Shown one piece after another: positions 16,196 to 24,262 of a stretch of 40,073 nucleotides of DNA. A program made the translations under genes and the position numbers. Source of the DNA: Micromonospora foliorum. Lineage in GTDB: Bacteria; Actinomycetota; Actinomycetes; Mycobacteriales; Micromonosporaceae. The notes beneath the pieces are model-generated. The model saw only the letters and a program-made list of their open reading frames with translations. It did not search any database and had not been told where the DNA came from. The stretch's first letter is position 1. The number at the start of each line of letters is the position of its first letter. The DNA is taken from positions 1-40,073 of the forward strand of contig NZ_JAKKFF010000071.1 of assembly GCF_022229015.1 (NCBI RefSeq), given 5' to 3'.

Positions 16196-16678
16196 TCAGC
16201 CGGCTCCGCTGTTCAGCCAGGCCTGGATGCCGACCAGGGCCTCGGGGCCGGAGGTGGCGTCGACGTCGCGGGCGAGATCGGCGATCGTGACCGCGGCGAG
16301 CGCCTGGCGCCACGCGTCCTCGGCCGCCCACATCGCTCGGGCGACCGGGCACGGCGTGGTGCAGGCGTCGGCCGGCGTCGCGAACGGGCCGCGCTGGCGG
16401 ATCTCCGTGCAGACGAAGGTCGGGCCGGGACCGTCGACGGCGCGGACCACGTCGAGCAGGGTGATGCTCTCCGGTGCGCGGGTCAGCACGTAGCCGCCCG
16501 ACTTGCCCTGCACGGAGTGGATCAGGCCGGCGCGGGCCAGCGACTGGAGCTGCTTGGCGAGGTAGCTGCTGGAGACGTCGTGCAGTTCCGCCAGCTTGGC
16601 CGCCGGAACGGGCGTGTGGCTGGCGGTGAGCACCACGCAGCAGTGCAGCGCCCACTCGACCCCGCCGGACATCTTCAT
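16196..16678 (-). CDS. rsrR: Rrf2-family regulator, RsrR-like redox sensor
   Basis: A 160-residue Rrf2 winged-helix protein. It carries E8, H12, C90 and C110. As I recall, these are exactly the residues that ligate the 2Fe-2S cluster in Streptomyces venezuelae RsrR. A further Cys is at 106. The DNA-recognition segment is HDVSSSYLAKQLQSLARAGLI. The ATG at 16678 is supported by TAGGGT exactly 6 nt upstream (leaderless), which also makes the residue numbering match. The neighbour on the other side is an NAD(P)-binding NmrA-type gene, again as in the RsrR system. It should sense redox state and repress that gene. Confidence 0.85.
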   Translation of the reverse strand: MKMSGGVEWALHCCVVLTASHTPVPAAKLAELHDVSSSYLAKQLQSLARAGLIHSVQGKSGGYVLTRAPESITLLDVVRAVDGPGPTFVCTEIRQRGPFATPADACTTPCPVARAMWAAEDAWRQALAAVTIADLARDVDATSGPEALVGIQAWLNSGAG

Positions 16679-16700
16679 GATGTCACCCTAGTCACCCCGT

Positions 16701-16753
16701 TACTCGGACTCATTGTGTCCGAGTATAGTTCCCGGACAAGAGAGGTCCGAGTT
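16701..16753. promoter_or_regulatory. Two RsrR-type operators with divergent promoters
   Basis: Operator 1 (16701-16725) is TACTCGGAC-N7-GTCCGAGTA, perfect over 9 bp. Read as 11-3-11 it has one mismatch per arm pair. Operator 2 (16729-16753, core 16733-16749) is CGGAC-N7-GTCCG with weaker flanks, and its centre is 28 bp downstream. TATAGT at 16724-16729 is a good -10 for the NAD(P)-binding gene, so operator 1 spans its -35 to -10 gap. Confidence 0.75.
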
Positions 16754-16812
16754 TGGCGGGCGTTTTCACCAGCCGGACAAACGACCACACAATCACGGAA
16801 AGGTGCATGGGC

Positions 16813-17553
16813 ATGAAGATCGCCGTACTGGGCGGGACCGGCCTCATCGGGTCGCAGGCCGTCAAGATCCTGCAGGGCGCGGGGCACGAGGCGGTGCCAC
16901 TCTCGCCGTCCACCGGGGTGGACCTGCTCACCGGGCAGGGCCTCGCCGACGGGCTCGCCGGCGCCGAGGTCGTCGTCAACCTGACCAACTCGCCGACCTT
17001 CGACGAGGCCTCGCCCGCCTTCTTCCAGACGACCATGGACAACCTGCTGGCCGCCGCCGCCCGCGCGGGCGTCGGCCACGCGGTGATCCTCTCCATCGTC
17101 GGCGTCGACCAGGTGCCCGACCTGGACTACTACCGCGCCAAGGTCCTCCAGGAGGACATCCTCAAGGCCGGACCCGTTCCGTACTCGATCGTCCGCGCCA
17201 CCCAGTTCTTCGAGTTCGTCGACGCGATCCTGTCCTGGACGGCCGACGACACCACCGTTCGCCTGCCCGGCACGCCGGTGCAGCCGATGGCCGCCGCCGA
17301 CGTGGCGCAGGCCGTCGCCGAGGTCAGCATGGGCGCGCCGCTGCGGGGGGTGCGCAACGTGGCCGGCCCCGAGGTCTTCGCCCTCGACGAGCTGGGGCGG
17401 ATCACTCTCGCCGCCCACGGAGACCAGCGCACCGTGACCACCGACAACGGCGCCGGCATGTTCGCCGCCGTGTCCGGCGACGTCCTCACCGGCTCCGACG
17501 ACGCCGTCATCGCACCCACCGCCTACCGGGAGTGGCTCGCGCGCCGGGCCTGA
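16813..17553 (+). CDS. NAD(P)-binding NmrA-like protein, target of the RsrR-like regulator
   Basis: A 246-residue Rossmann-fold protein. MKIAVLGGTGLIGSQ carries the G-x-x-G-x-x-G dinucleotide motif. No SDR Tyr-x3-Lys pair of the classical type stands out, consistent with atypical SDR/NmrA redox-sensing proteins. The ATG at 16813 is 9 nt from the Shine-Dalgarno GGAAAGG, and an alternative ATG at 16807 adds two residues. It is divergent from the RsrR-like gene and under two operators, so it is probably induced by oxidants or by loss of the cluster. It may itself sense NAD(P)H. Confidence 0.85.
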   Translation: MKIAVLGGTGLIGSQAVKILQGAGHEAVPLSPSTGVDLLTGQGLADGLAGAEVVVNLTNSPTFDEASPAFFQTTMDNLLAAAARAGVGHAVILSIVGVDQVPDLDYYRAKVLQEDILKAGPVPYSIVRATQFFEFVDAILSWTADDTTVRLPGTPVQPMAAADVAQAVAEVSMGAPLRGVRNVAGPEVFALDELGRITLAAHGDQRTVTTDNGAGMFAAVSGDVLTGSDDAVIAPTAYREWLARRA

Positions 17554-17660
17554 GCAGGCACACCCCGCGTCTCGCGGCGGCGATCGACCGCCGCCGCGAC
17601 GCGCGGGTGCGGCGATACCGTGCTCTCGGCCGTATCCCCGAGCCCCGGAGAGCCGACTCC

Positions 17661-18161
17661 ATGAACACGCACACATCGGATTCCCGCGTGACCGTCCGGA
17701 ATGCCGTCGCCGAGGATGCGCCGTTCGTCAACGAGGCCTTGGCCGACACGTTCGGCAGCACCATGATGGCGGTGCACGACGAACTCCTGGATGCCACCGG
17801 TGATGCTGCCGCCGTAGCCGAGCGGGACGGCCGTCGTGTCGGGGTGATCACCTACCGCCTCGACGGCACCCAGACCTGGGAGATCCTCTCGCTCGCCGCC
17901 ACCGAGCCGGGGATCGGTGCGGGCAGCGCCCTCCTCGACTGGCTGCGGGCCGAGGCGACCCGTCAACGCGTTACCCGGCTCTGGTTGGTGACCACCAATG
18001 AGAATCTGGCGGCGTTGCGCTTCTATCAGCGGCGCGGATTCGACCTGGTACGCGTCGAACGGGATGCCGTGACCAGGGCCCGGCGGCTCAAGCCCAGCAT
18101 CCCGCTCGAGGACGACGGGCTCCCCATCCGGCACGAACTGGTGCTCGAGTGGCGTCTCTGA
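17661..18161 (+). CDS. GNAT family N-acetyltransferase
   Basis: A 166-residue GNAT. The beta4-alpha3 region is ILSLAATEPGIGAGSALLDWLRAEATRQ, and the C-terminal pattern TTNENLAALRFYQRRGFDLVRVERDAV is that of AAC/MPR-type acetyltransferases. The canonical Q/R-x-x-G-x-G loop is shifted to PGIGAGSA. Substrate unknown. A Shine-Dalgarno CGGAGAG lies 8 to 9 nt before the ATG. It lies 107 bp after the NAD(P)-binding gene and converges on the next GNAT. Confidence 0.82.
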   Translation: MNTHTSDSRVTVRNAVAEDAPFVNEALADTFGSTMMAVHDELLDATGDAAAVAERDGRRVGVITYRLDGTQTWEILSLAATEPGIGAGSALLDWLRAEATRQRVTRLWLVTTNENLAALRFYQRRGFDLVRVERDAVTRARRLKPSIPLEDDGLPIRHELVLEWRL

Positions 18162-18188
18162 CCAGGGCTTCAGCCGGCGTGAGGCCGG

Positions 18189-18773
18189 TTACTGGCGCAT
18201 CCCACCCTGTGACGTGCTGGTCCCGGCCCGCCACTCGTTCGCCAGGATCGCGAAGACGAGCTGGTCGGCCCACTCCCCCTTGAACAGGTAACTTGCGACA
18301 TGGCGAGCCTCCTGCCGCATGCCGAGTCGAGTCATCAGCCGGGCCGACGCGGCGTTGCGACCGTGGCACCGGCCGTAGACGCGGTGCAGCCCGACCTCGG
18401 TGAAACCCCAGTCCAGCACCGCGGTGGCGGCCTCCGTGGCCAATCCGCGACCGCCGTGGTCGGGGTGGAAGACAAACCCGAGTTCGGCGGTACGGTCGGT
18501 CTGGCTGCGCCACACCAACTCCACGATCCCGATCACCCCGGCGTCGGTGACCGCGGCAACCGTCAGGCAATCACCCTCCGCGCGCCACGCGTCCTCGCCC
18601 GCCATCGCGAGCACCGACACCCGCGACTGCTCACGGGTACGCGGCTCGGTGCCGAGCATCCAGCGCACGACGTCGGGCCGGCGCTGATACGCGTACACGT
18701 CGTCGAGGTCGTCGATCGTGACCGGGCGCAGGACGAGCCGTGCGGTGCGGATCGGGTAGGTCGGCTGGAACAT
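18189..18773 (-). CDS. GNAT family N-acetyltransferase (RimJ/RimL type)
   Basis: A 194-residue RimJ/RimL-like enzyme: TARLVLRPVTIDDLDDVYAY, the acetyl-CoA loop HPDHGGRGLATEAATAVLDWGF and the NAASARLMTRLGMRQEA helix. It could acetylate a small molecule or an N-terminus. It starts within the stop codon of the upstream MFS gene (TGATG at 18773), so exporter and acetyltransferase are translated together, an arrangement that suggests a shared detoxification task. Confidence 0.86.
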   Translation of the reverse strand: MFQPTYPIRTARLVLRPVTIDDLDDVYAYQRRPDVVRWMLGTEPRTREQSRVSVLAMAGEDAWRAEGDCLTVAAVTDAGVIGIVELVWRSQTDRTAELGFVFHPDHGGRGLATEAATAVLDWGFTEVGLHRVYGRCHGRNAASARLMTRLGMRQEARHVASYLFKGEWADQLVFAILANEWRAGTSTSQGGMRQ

Positions 18774-20026
18774 CACGCGATCGTAGAGACCCGCGCGGAG
18801 TGCTCCGGTGCCGGTCGACAGGCGTGCGGGTGGCGGGGCAACAGCAGCGGGCTCGCGAAGATCATCAGCCCCGCGACCGTGATCGCCGTGCGGGGGCTGG
18901 TGGCCTGCGCGAGCAGCCCACCGAGCGCGCTGAGGATGGCGATGGTCGCGCTGCTGCCGATCGACCAGGCCGAGAGGGTACGGACGACGCGATCCCTCGG
19001 CGTCTGTTCCAGGCGGTAGGTGGCGAGCACCGGGTTGTACAGGCTCATGCTGATGATGATCGCGAACTCGACGGCGATCACCGTGGCGAGACCGACGACG
19101 CCGGGCTGGACGGCGGCGAGGCCGATCAGCCAGATCGCCCGCAGCGTGCCCACAACGCGGATGATGCGGTGTTGGCCGTGACGCGCCACGACCCGACGGG
19201 CCAGACGTGACCCGATGAGCCCGCCGACGCAGGGCACGGCGAAGGCGAGGCCGTACTGCCAGGGCGGAAAACCCAGCTCGCCGAGCAGGAGCACCGCCAG
19301 CAGCGGCTCGGTGGCCATGATCAGCCCGCCGACCAGCAACTGGTTGAGGTAGAGCGCCCGCAGGCCGGGGTGGGTGAGCAGGTGCCGCCAGCCGTCCAGC
19401 AGCTCACCGGCCCGGACCCCGGCTCTGCCGGTGCGCCGGAGGTCTTCCTCGTGGCCACGAATGGCCGTGATACCCAGCGCGGAGAGCAGATAGCCGAGCG
19501 CGTCGGCCACGATGGTGACGACCGGCCCGAACAGGCCCACCGCTGCGCCGCCCAGCGGCGGCCCGAGCGCGATCGCGCTCCAGGTCGTCGACTCGAACCG
19601 CGCGTTCGCCACCAGCAGGTCGTCCGGTCGGACCAGGGTCTTGAGGAAGGCGCCGCCGGCCGCGTTGAAGGCGATCTTGGCGGTGGCGACCACGGCCGAG
19701 ACGACAAGCAACTGCCCGAAGCTGAGCCGGCCGAGGGCGTACGCGACGGGGATCGTCAGCAGAACCGCGAACCGGGCCAGGTCCATCGCGATCATCACCT
19801 GCCGCTTGCGGTGGAACTCCACCCACGGACCGAGCGGCAACGCGAGCAGCGCGCCCACCGCCGGCCCCAGCGCGGCCAACACGGACACCTGTGCGGGGCT
19901 GGCCCGCAACACCAGCACGGCGATCAACGGCAACGCGCCGAACCCCAGCCCCGAGCCGTAGGCGCTGACCGCGTACGACGCCCACAACCACCCGAACCGC
20001 CGACCCAGAGATCGCCTCCCGGACAA
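18773..20026 (-). CDS. MFS transporter, macrolide-exporter-like
   Basis: A 417-residue, 12-helix major facilitator. The first helices read FGWLWASYAVSAYGSGLGFGALPLIAVLVL, and the TM2-3 loop is PLGPWVEFHRKRQVMIAMDLARF. Probable drug efflux. A TTG start at 20026 is supported by the Shine-Dalgarno GGGAGG 7 nt upstream, and no better start is seen. It is divergent from a LysR regulator across 126 bp containing two palindromes, and coupled to a GNAT downstream. Confidence 0.86.
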   Translation of the reverse strand: MSGRRSLGRRFGWLWASYAVSAYGSGLGFGALPLIAVLVLRASPAQVSVLAALGPAVGALLALPLGPWVEFHRKRQVMIAMDLARFAVLLTIPVAYALGRLSFGQLLVVSAVVATAKIAFNAAGGAFLKTLVRPDDLLVANARFESTTWSAIALGPPLGGAAVGLFGPVVTIVADALGYLLSALGITAIRGHEEDLRRTGRAGVRAGELLDGWRHLLTHPGLRALYLNQLLVGGLIMATEPLLAVLLLGELGFPPWQYGLAFAVPCVGGLIGSRLARRVVARHGQHRIIRVVGTLRAIWLIGLAAVQPGVVGLATVIAVEFAIIISMSLYNPVLATYRLEQTPRDRVVRTLSAWSIGSSATIAILSALGGLLAQATSPRTAITVAGLMIFASPLLLPRHPHACRPAPEHSARVSTIA

Positions 20027-20102
20027 GCCCGCACCTCCCGCTGCAACAACTCACCGTTGACCGCCGCGATCAAAGCAAGCCCGGTGACCATGGATCAAAC
20101 AA

Positions 20103-20146
20103 CCGCATGTGCGGCGCGGCACAACCAGACGTTGTGTCAGTAGGGT
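20103..20146. promoter_or_regulatory. LysR/MFS divergent control region
   Basis: Two perfect palindromes are present: CCGCA-TG-TGCGG (20103-20114) and CACAAC-N5-GTTGTG (20120-20136). TAGGGT at 20141-20146 is 6 nt upstream of the lysR GTG and is the likely -10 of a leaderless mRNA. The second palindrome ends 4 bp before this -10, fitting autoregulation. Confidence 0.55.
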
Positions 20147-20152
20147 TGCCGG

Positions 20153-21082
20153 GTGAATCTCGACGCCGTCCGCACCTTCGTCGCCGCCGCCGACGCCGGC
20201 CAGTTCCAGGACGCCGCCACCGCGCTGTCGATCACCCAGCAGGCCGTCTCCAAGCGCATCGCCGCACTGGAGAAGGACCTCGGGGTACGGCTGTTCACCC
20301 GCACCGCGCGCGGCACCCACCTCACCGTCGACGGTCAGACGTTCCTGCCGCATGCCCGTGAACTGCTCCGGGCCGAGGCGCGCGCCGACGCCTCCGTACG
20401 CCCCGGCCGACGGGCACTGCGCGTCGACGTGCACAGTCGACGGATCGCACCGGCGGTGCTGTTGCAGGATTTCCACCGCGCGCATCCCCGCGTCGAACTG
20501 GACGTCGTCACCCTCGACGCCGACGTGCACGCCGCGATGGCCGCCGTCGAGGCGGGGACGGTCGACGCCACCTTCCACGCCGTCACCGTCGCCGCGCGCC
20601 ACCTGCCGGACGCGATCAGGACCACCCGGGTGATCGACGAGCACCACGAACTGCTCGTCGGCCCACGCCACGCGCTCGCCAACGCCCGCACCGTCACGCC
20701 CGCACAGCTCGCCGAGCACCGCATCTGGATGCCCGGCATGGCCCCCGGCACCGAGTGGGCCGACTACTACGACGAACTCGCCGCCGCGTTCGGCCTCACC
20801 ATCGACCTGGTCGGGCCGGTCTTCGGCAACGAGGCGCTGCTGGCCGAGATCGCCGACTCCGCGGAGCTGGCGACCCTCGCGGGCGAACGCACCCGGTACC
20901 TCTGGCCGGACAGCTACGACCTGCGGCGCATCCCGGTCCGCGACCCGGCGCCCATCTACCCCCTGTCACTCATCTGGCGCGACGACAACCCGCACCCCGC
21001 GCTGCGCGCACTGCGCGACTACCTCGACTCCCGACGGGAGCAGGCGCCCGACATCGAGGTCTGGCTGCCGCCCTGGGGATAG
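20153..21082 (+). CDS. LysR-family transcriptional regulator
   Basis: A 309-residue LysR protein. The N-terminal winged helix is MNLDAVRTFVAAADAGQFQDAATALSITQQAVSKRIAALEKDLGVRLFTRTARGTHLT (helix-turn-helix about residues 18-37). It is followed by a periplasmic-binding-protein-like effector domain (about 90-295). The ligand is unknown. The GTG start at 20153 has no Shine-Dalgarno but a -10-like TAGGGT at 6 nt. The divergent MFS exporter is the most likely target. Confidence 0.92.
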   Translation: MNLDAVRTFVAAADAGQFQDAATALSITQQAVSKRIAALEKDLGVRLFTRTARGTHLTVDGQTFLPHARELLRAEARADASVRPGRRALRVDVHSRRIAPAVLLQDFHRAHPRVELDVVTLDADVHAAMAAVEAGTVDATFHAVTVAARHLPDAIRTTRVIDEHHELLVGPRHALANARTVTPAQLAEHRIWMPGMAPGTEWADYYDELAAAFGLTIDLVGPVFGNEALLAEIADSAELATLAGERTRYLWPDSYDLRRIPVRDPAPIYPLSLIWRDDNPHPALRALRDYLDSRREQAPDIEVWLPPWG

Positions 21083-21158
21083 CCCTCAAGCGCGTACGCG
21101 GCGACTACCCCCGGGCAGGTCGGTCCGGTAGCTCCACGCGGCGTCGATCGCGTCGAGC

Positions 21159-21199
21159 GGACATCGTTGGACCCCGACCTCCAGGTCGCCGCGATGTCC
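21159..21199. terminator. Nested hairpin downstream of lysR
   Basis: GGACATCG (21159-21166) pairs with CGATGTCC (21192-21199), with an inner GACCT-cc-AGGTC stem. It lies after lysR and before the promoter of the arsR operon. Confidence 0.45.
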
Positions 21200-21206
21200 C
21201 GGCGTG

Positions 21207-21249
21207 TTGACACGCGTTCATCCGGCACTACATTTAACGTGTTGGTTAA
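21207..21249 (+). promoter_or_regulatory. Promoter and ArsR-type operator of the arsR-SRPBCC operon
   Basis: TTGACA (21207-21212), a 16-bp spacer and TACATT (21229-21234) form a near-consensus promoter, one of the best in the window. The inverted repeat TTAAC-N6-GTTAA (21234-21249) overlaps the -10 end and start site, the position expected for autorepression by the ArsR protein. Confidence 0.75.
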
Positions 21250-21265
21250 GTGACTGGAGGCTCTG

Positions 21266-21676
21266 GTGTCGGGCAGCGATCAACTCAGCGCGGTGTTCTC
21301 GGCCCTCGCCGACCCGACTCGACGGGCGATTCTCGCCGAGTTGGCCGACCGCGACGCCACGGTCACCGAGCTCACCGCTCCCCTCCCGATCTCGATGCCA
21401 GCGGTGTCGCGGCACCTGAAGGCGCTCGAGCGCGCGGGGCTCATCTCCCGTACCCGGTCGGGGAAGCTGCGGATGAGTCGCATCGAGGCCGCCCCGCTGC
21501 GCGAAGCGGCCGAGTGGATCGAGCGCTACCGGCGGCTCTGGGACACGTCCCTCACCCGCCTCGACGCCCACCTCGCGGCCGTGCAGGCCGCCGGTCGCGC
21601 AACGGACCAAACGGCCCACGACCCGGCGATTCCCGACAGGAAATCCCCGGACAAGGCTCACGACAAGGAGAATTGA
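21266..21676 (+). CDS. ArsR-family regulator (paired with SRPBCC protein)
   Basis: A 136-residue winged-helix repressor: SAVFSALADPTRRAILAELADRDATVTELTAPLPISMPAVSRHLKALERAGLI. There are no cysteines, so it is not a classical metal or arsenite sensor. This subgroup is characteristically encoded with AHSA1/SRPBCC proteins, as here. The GTG at 21266 follows the Shine-Dalgarno GGAGG. Its stop overlaps the next start (TGATG). It probably represses its own three-gene operon. Confidence 0.92.
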   Translation: MSGSDQLSAVFSALADPTRRAILAELADRDATVTELTAPLPISMPAVSRHLKALERAGLISRTRSGKLRMSRIEAAPLREAAEWIERYRRLWDTSLTRLDAHLAAVQAAGRATDQTAHDPAIPDRKSPDKAHDKEN

Positions 21677-22164
21677 TGGACAGCGACAACCCGCCAATCG
21701 TCATCTCGCGCGTGGTGGACGCGCCGCGGGAGCTGGTCTACCAAGCTTTCACCGACCCGGACCACCTGGCGGCATGGTGGGGGCCGATCGGCAACTCACT
21801 GCCCCGCGAGGAGATGGAATTCGACGTCCGCCCTGGCGGCTACCAGCGGTGGACCGAGGTCTTCCCGACCCAACCCGGACTTCGAGTCGAGGTCCACATC
21901 GAGCTCACCGACGTCGTCGATGGCGAACTGCTCGACGGCATCGCGCACGTCACCGGGCAGCTGCCGGACGGCCTTCAGCCGCACGAGACAAGGATGCGGG
22001 TCGAGTTCCACGACGAGGCCGATGGACGGACGCGACTCGAGATCCGTCAGTGGCTCCCCGAGCAGCTGGTCGCCCCCGCCGGCCAGGGTTGGAACGAGGC
22101 CTTGTCCAAACTGGACGCGACACTGCGGAACGCCCACCCCGTCGCAGTCGACGTCGAGGTGTAG
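21676..22164 (+). CDS. SRPBCC (AHSA1/START-like) domain protein
   Basis: A 162-residue helix-grip protein: RVVDAPRELVYQAFTDPDHLAAWWGP is the AHSA1 signature, and QGWNEALSKLDATL is the C-terminal helix lining the hydrophobic pocket. Members bind small hydrophobic ligands, and the ligand is unknown. A Shine-Dalgarno AAGGAG lies 5 nt from the ATG, which overlaps the arsR stop by one base. It is the second gene of the arsR operon, with a DHFR-like gene 4 bp downstream. Confidence 0.92.
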   Translation: MDSDNPPIVISRVVDAPRELVYQAFTDPDHLAAWWGPIGNSLPREEMEFDVRPGGYQRWTEVFPTQPGLRVEVHIELTDVVDGELLDGIAHVTGQLPDGLQPHETRMRVEFHDEADGRTRLEIRQWLPEQLVAPAGQGWNEALSKLDATLRNAHPVAVDVEV

Positions 22165-22168
22165 CGCC

Positions 22169-22729
22169 GTGGCCAAGCTGATCTACGTGACCAACGTGTC
22201 CCTCGACGGTTACATCGAGGACGAACACGGCAGGTTCCACTGGACCCCACCCGACGACGAGTACCTCGCGTTCATCACCGACCTGGTTCGGCCCATGGGC
22301 ACCTACCTCTACGGCCGGCGTCTGTACGAGTCGATGTCCCTCTGGGAGACCGACCCTGCCCTGGCCGCACATTCGAAGCTCACGGCCGACTTCGCCGACG
22401 TCTGGCAGGCAGCGGACAAGGTCGTCTACTCCACCACGTTGGACGCGACCTCGACCGCCAGGACCCGGCTCGAAAGAAGCTTCGACCCCGCCTCGGTACG
22501 CGCCATGAAGGCCTCGGCCACCAGCGACCTCACCATCGGGGGCGCACACCTCGCGGCGCAGGCGTTCCGGGCCGGGCTGGTCGACGAGTGCCACCTGCTG
22601 ATCCACCCGATCCTCACCGGCGGAGGCAAGCCGGGGCTGCCCAGCGGCACCCGAGCCGGCCTGGAGCTACTGGGCAATCGCCGACTCAGCAATGGTGTGG
22701 TGTACGTGCACTACGGCGTCCGCACCTGA
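22169..22729 (+). CDS. Dihydrofolate reductase-family protein (RibD C-terminal-like)
   Basis: A 186-residue protein of the RibD_C/DHFR-like fold: YVTNVSLDGYIEDEHGRFHW at the N-terminus, YLYGRRLYESM, and LTIGGAHLAAQAFRAGLVDECHLLIHPILTGGGKPG, the NADPH-binding and active-site strand-helix region. It is probably an NADPH-dependent reductase of unknown substrate, not the folate enzyme. The GTG start at 22169 follows GAGGTG. It is the last gene of the arsR-SRPBCC operon and is followed by a strong terminator. Confidence 0.9.
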   Translation: MAKLIYVTNVSLDGYIEDEHGRFHWTPPDDEYLAFITDLVRPMGTYLYGRRLYESMSLWETDPALAAHSKLTADFADVWQAADKVVYSTTLDATSTARTRLERSFDPASVRAMKASATSDLTIGGAHLAAQAFRAGLVDECHLLIHPILTGGGKPGLPSGTRAGLELLGNRRLSNGVVYVHYGVRT

Positions 22730-22738
22730 GACGGTCGT

Positions 22739-22774
22739 CGGCGTCACCGACCCGGACGTGTGTCGGTGACGCCG
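22739..22774. terminator. Strong hairpin terminator of the arsR-SRPBCC-DHFR operon
   Basis: CGGCGTCACCGAC (22739-22751) and GTCGGTGACGCCG (22762-22774) form a perfect 13-bp stem with a 10-nt loop, beginning 9 bp after the operon's last stop. Confidence 0.8.
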
Positions 22775-22929
22775 GCGGAGCGCCGAGCCCGAAACAGCAG
22801 ACCCACCGCCCAGCGCTGGCGTGGACAGCACGGCCGGCCACCGGCCCGAGCGCCACCATTCGCCGAGCAGGCACCCCGGCGTGTCCGGCGTCGCTCGACC
22901 GCCCTGCGCCACCTGGGTACGGTGACACG

Positions 22930-23391
22930 GTGCTCTCGGCCGTGAAGGGTCTGTCCCGGTACCACACCGAGGAGTCGCTGCGCGCCCACCTGCTGGAGCG
23001 CTCACACCGCACCGAGAACGGCTGCCTGGTCATCGAAGGCTACGGGCGGCGACGCGGGGTGCACCAGAAGGTCGCCGGCCGCGCGTGGGCGCACATCGCC
23101 GCGTACGTCGTCCTCGTCGGCGGGTACGACCCCGCCCTCGACGTCGACCAGACCTGCGGCGCCGCCGACTGTATCGAGCCGACACATCTGCGCCAGCTCA
23201 GCCGGGCCGAGGCCTGCCGCAGCCGGAACCAGCCGGCACGGTGCCGCAACGGTCACGACCGTGAGCTCGACCCGGCGACCGGCCGGTACCGACGGGTCTG
23301 CCGGGCGTGCAACCGGGAGGCTCAGCGCCGGTGGCGTGAACGCGAGGCCGCCGAGGTAGCCCAGGCCCGCGCCTCGTACGGCCGCTCGTAA
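22930..23391 (+). CDS. Degenerate HNH-endonuclease-like zinc protein
   Basis: A 153-residue protein. AGRAWAHIAAYVVLVGGYDPALDVDQTCGAADCIEPTHL matches the phage/actinobacterial HNH layout (AHRLAY, VDHxC, CxNPxHL), with C76, C81 and H86 in place. The general-base His of the DH motif is Gln here (D73-Q74). A second zinc knuckle follows (C105, H109, C124, C127), then a basic helical tail. Nuclease activity is therefore doubtful, but DNA binding may persist. A leaderless start is indicated by TACGGT 6 nt before the GTG. It is solitary, with no phage genes around it. Confidence 0.7.
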   Translation: MLSAVKGLSRYHTEESLRAHLLERSHRTENGCLVIEGYGRRRGVHQKVAGRAWAHIAAYVVLVGGYDPALDVDQTCGAADCIEPTHLRQLSRAEACRSRNQPARCRNGHDRELDPATGRYRRVCRACNREAQRRWREREAAEVAQARASYGRS

Positions 23392-23465
23392 TCTCAGCCC
23401 TCCGTCCGCTTACCCCGGGCGTCGGCGACTTCGACCGTGGCCGCATTCCCGCTCAGTCCAGATCG

Positions 23466-23488
23466 ATCAATCTGGTTTGATGTATCTT
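23466..23488 (+). promoter_or_regulatory. ArsR operator and leaderless -10 of the arsR-arsC fusion gene
   Basis: ATCAA-N6-TTGAT (23466-23481) matches the arsenic-ArsR operator pattern known from actinobacteria. TATCTT at 23483-23488 is exactly 6 nt before the ATG at 23495. The operator would block this promoter. Confidence 0.75.
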
Positions 23489-23494
23489 CGGGTC

Positions 23495-24262
23495 ATGGGG
23501 CCACCGAGTCACACCGCGCCGCCGTTCGTCCGGCTGGCCGCACACCCGCTGCGCTGGCAACTGCTGACCGCACTCGCCCGCAGTGACCTGCGGGTCCGCG
23601 AACTGGCCAGTCTCCTGGCCCAGCCGCAGAATCTGGTCTCCTACCACCTACGGCTACTGCGCGACGGCGGCCTGGTCACCGTCACCCGCAGCAGCTTCGA
23701 CGGCCGCGACAGCTACTACCACCTCGACCTCGACAGCTGCGCCCACGCGCTGGCGGCCACCGGCACCGCTCTGCACCCCGCCCTGCAGGTGGGCAGCACT
23801 CCACCGGCCCCGCCGGTCCACCCGCCGCGAACCGTGCTGTTCGTGTGCACGGGCAACAGCGCACGTTCCCCCATCGCCGAAGCCCAGCTCCGACACCACA
23901 CCGCCGGCCGCGTGCAGGTGACCAGCGCAGGAACCCGCCCCCGGCCGCAGTTGCACCCCCATGCCGTACGGGCGCTGCGCGACCACTTCGGTGTCGACGT
24001 CGCGAGCCGGCACCCGCGGCACCTGGACACGCTCGCCGGCCGCCGCTTCGACTATGTGATCACCCTGTGCGACAAGGCCCGAGAAGTCTGCCCCGATTTC
24101 GGTAACCCGGCCGGCCAGCTGCACTGGAGCGTCCCCGACCCCGCCGCAGCCGGCGCCCGGGACGACTACCCCGCCTTCCTGCGGGTTGCGACCGACATCG
24201 ACACCCGCGTGCGGCATCTGCTGCCCGTCCTCGCCACCGAACCCCAGGAGACCAAAGCGTGA
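23495..24262 (+). CDS. ArsR regulator fused to thioredoxin-type arsenate reductase (ArsC)
   Basis: A 255-residue fusion. Residues 10-95 form an ArsR winged helix (HPLRWQLLTALARSDLRVRELASLLAQPQNLVSYHLRLLRDGGLV). Residues 112-245 form a low-molecular-weight phosphatase-like arsenate reductase. The P-loop is C118-TGNSA-R124 and the Asp loop is WSVPDP (D215). C192 and C199 reproduce the spacing of the S. aureus ArsC C10/C82/C89 redox triad. The regulatory half lacks the ELCVCDL metal site, having only C82. The ATG at 23495 is chosen by the leaderless -10. It is coupled by GTGA to a VOC gene. No ArsB/Acr3 exporter is in the window. Confidence 0.9.
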   Translation: MGPPSHTAPPFVRLAAHPLRWQLLTALARSDLRVRELASLLAQPQNLVSYHLRLLRDGGLVTVTRSSFDGRDSYYHLDLDSCAHALAATGTALHPALQVGSTPPAPPVHPPRTVLFVCTGNSARSPIAEAQLRHHTAGRVQVTSAGTRPRPQLHPHAVRALRDHFGVDVASRHPRHLDTLAGRRFDYVITLCDKAREVCPDFGNPAGQLHWSVPDPAAAGARDDYPAFLRVATDIDTRVRHLLPVLATEPQETKA

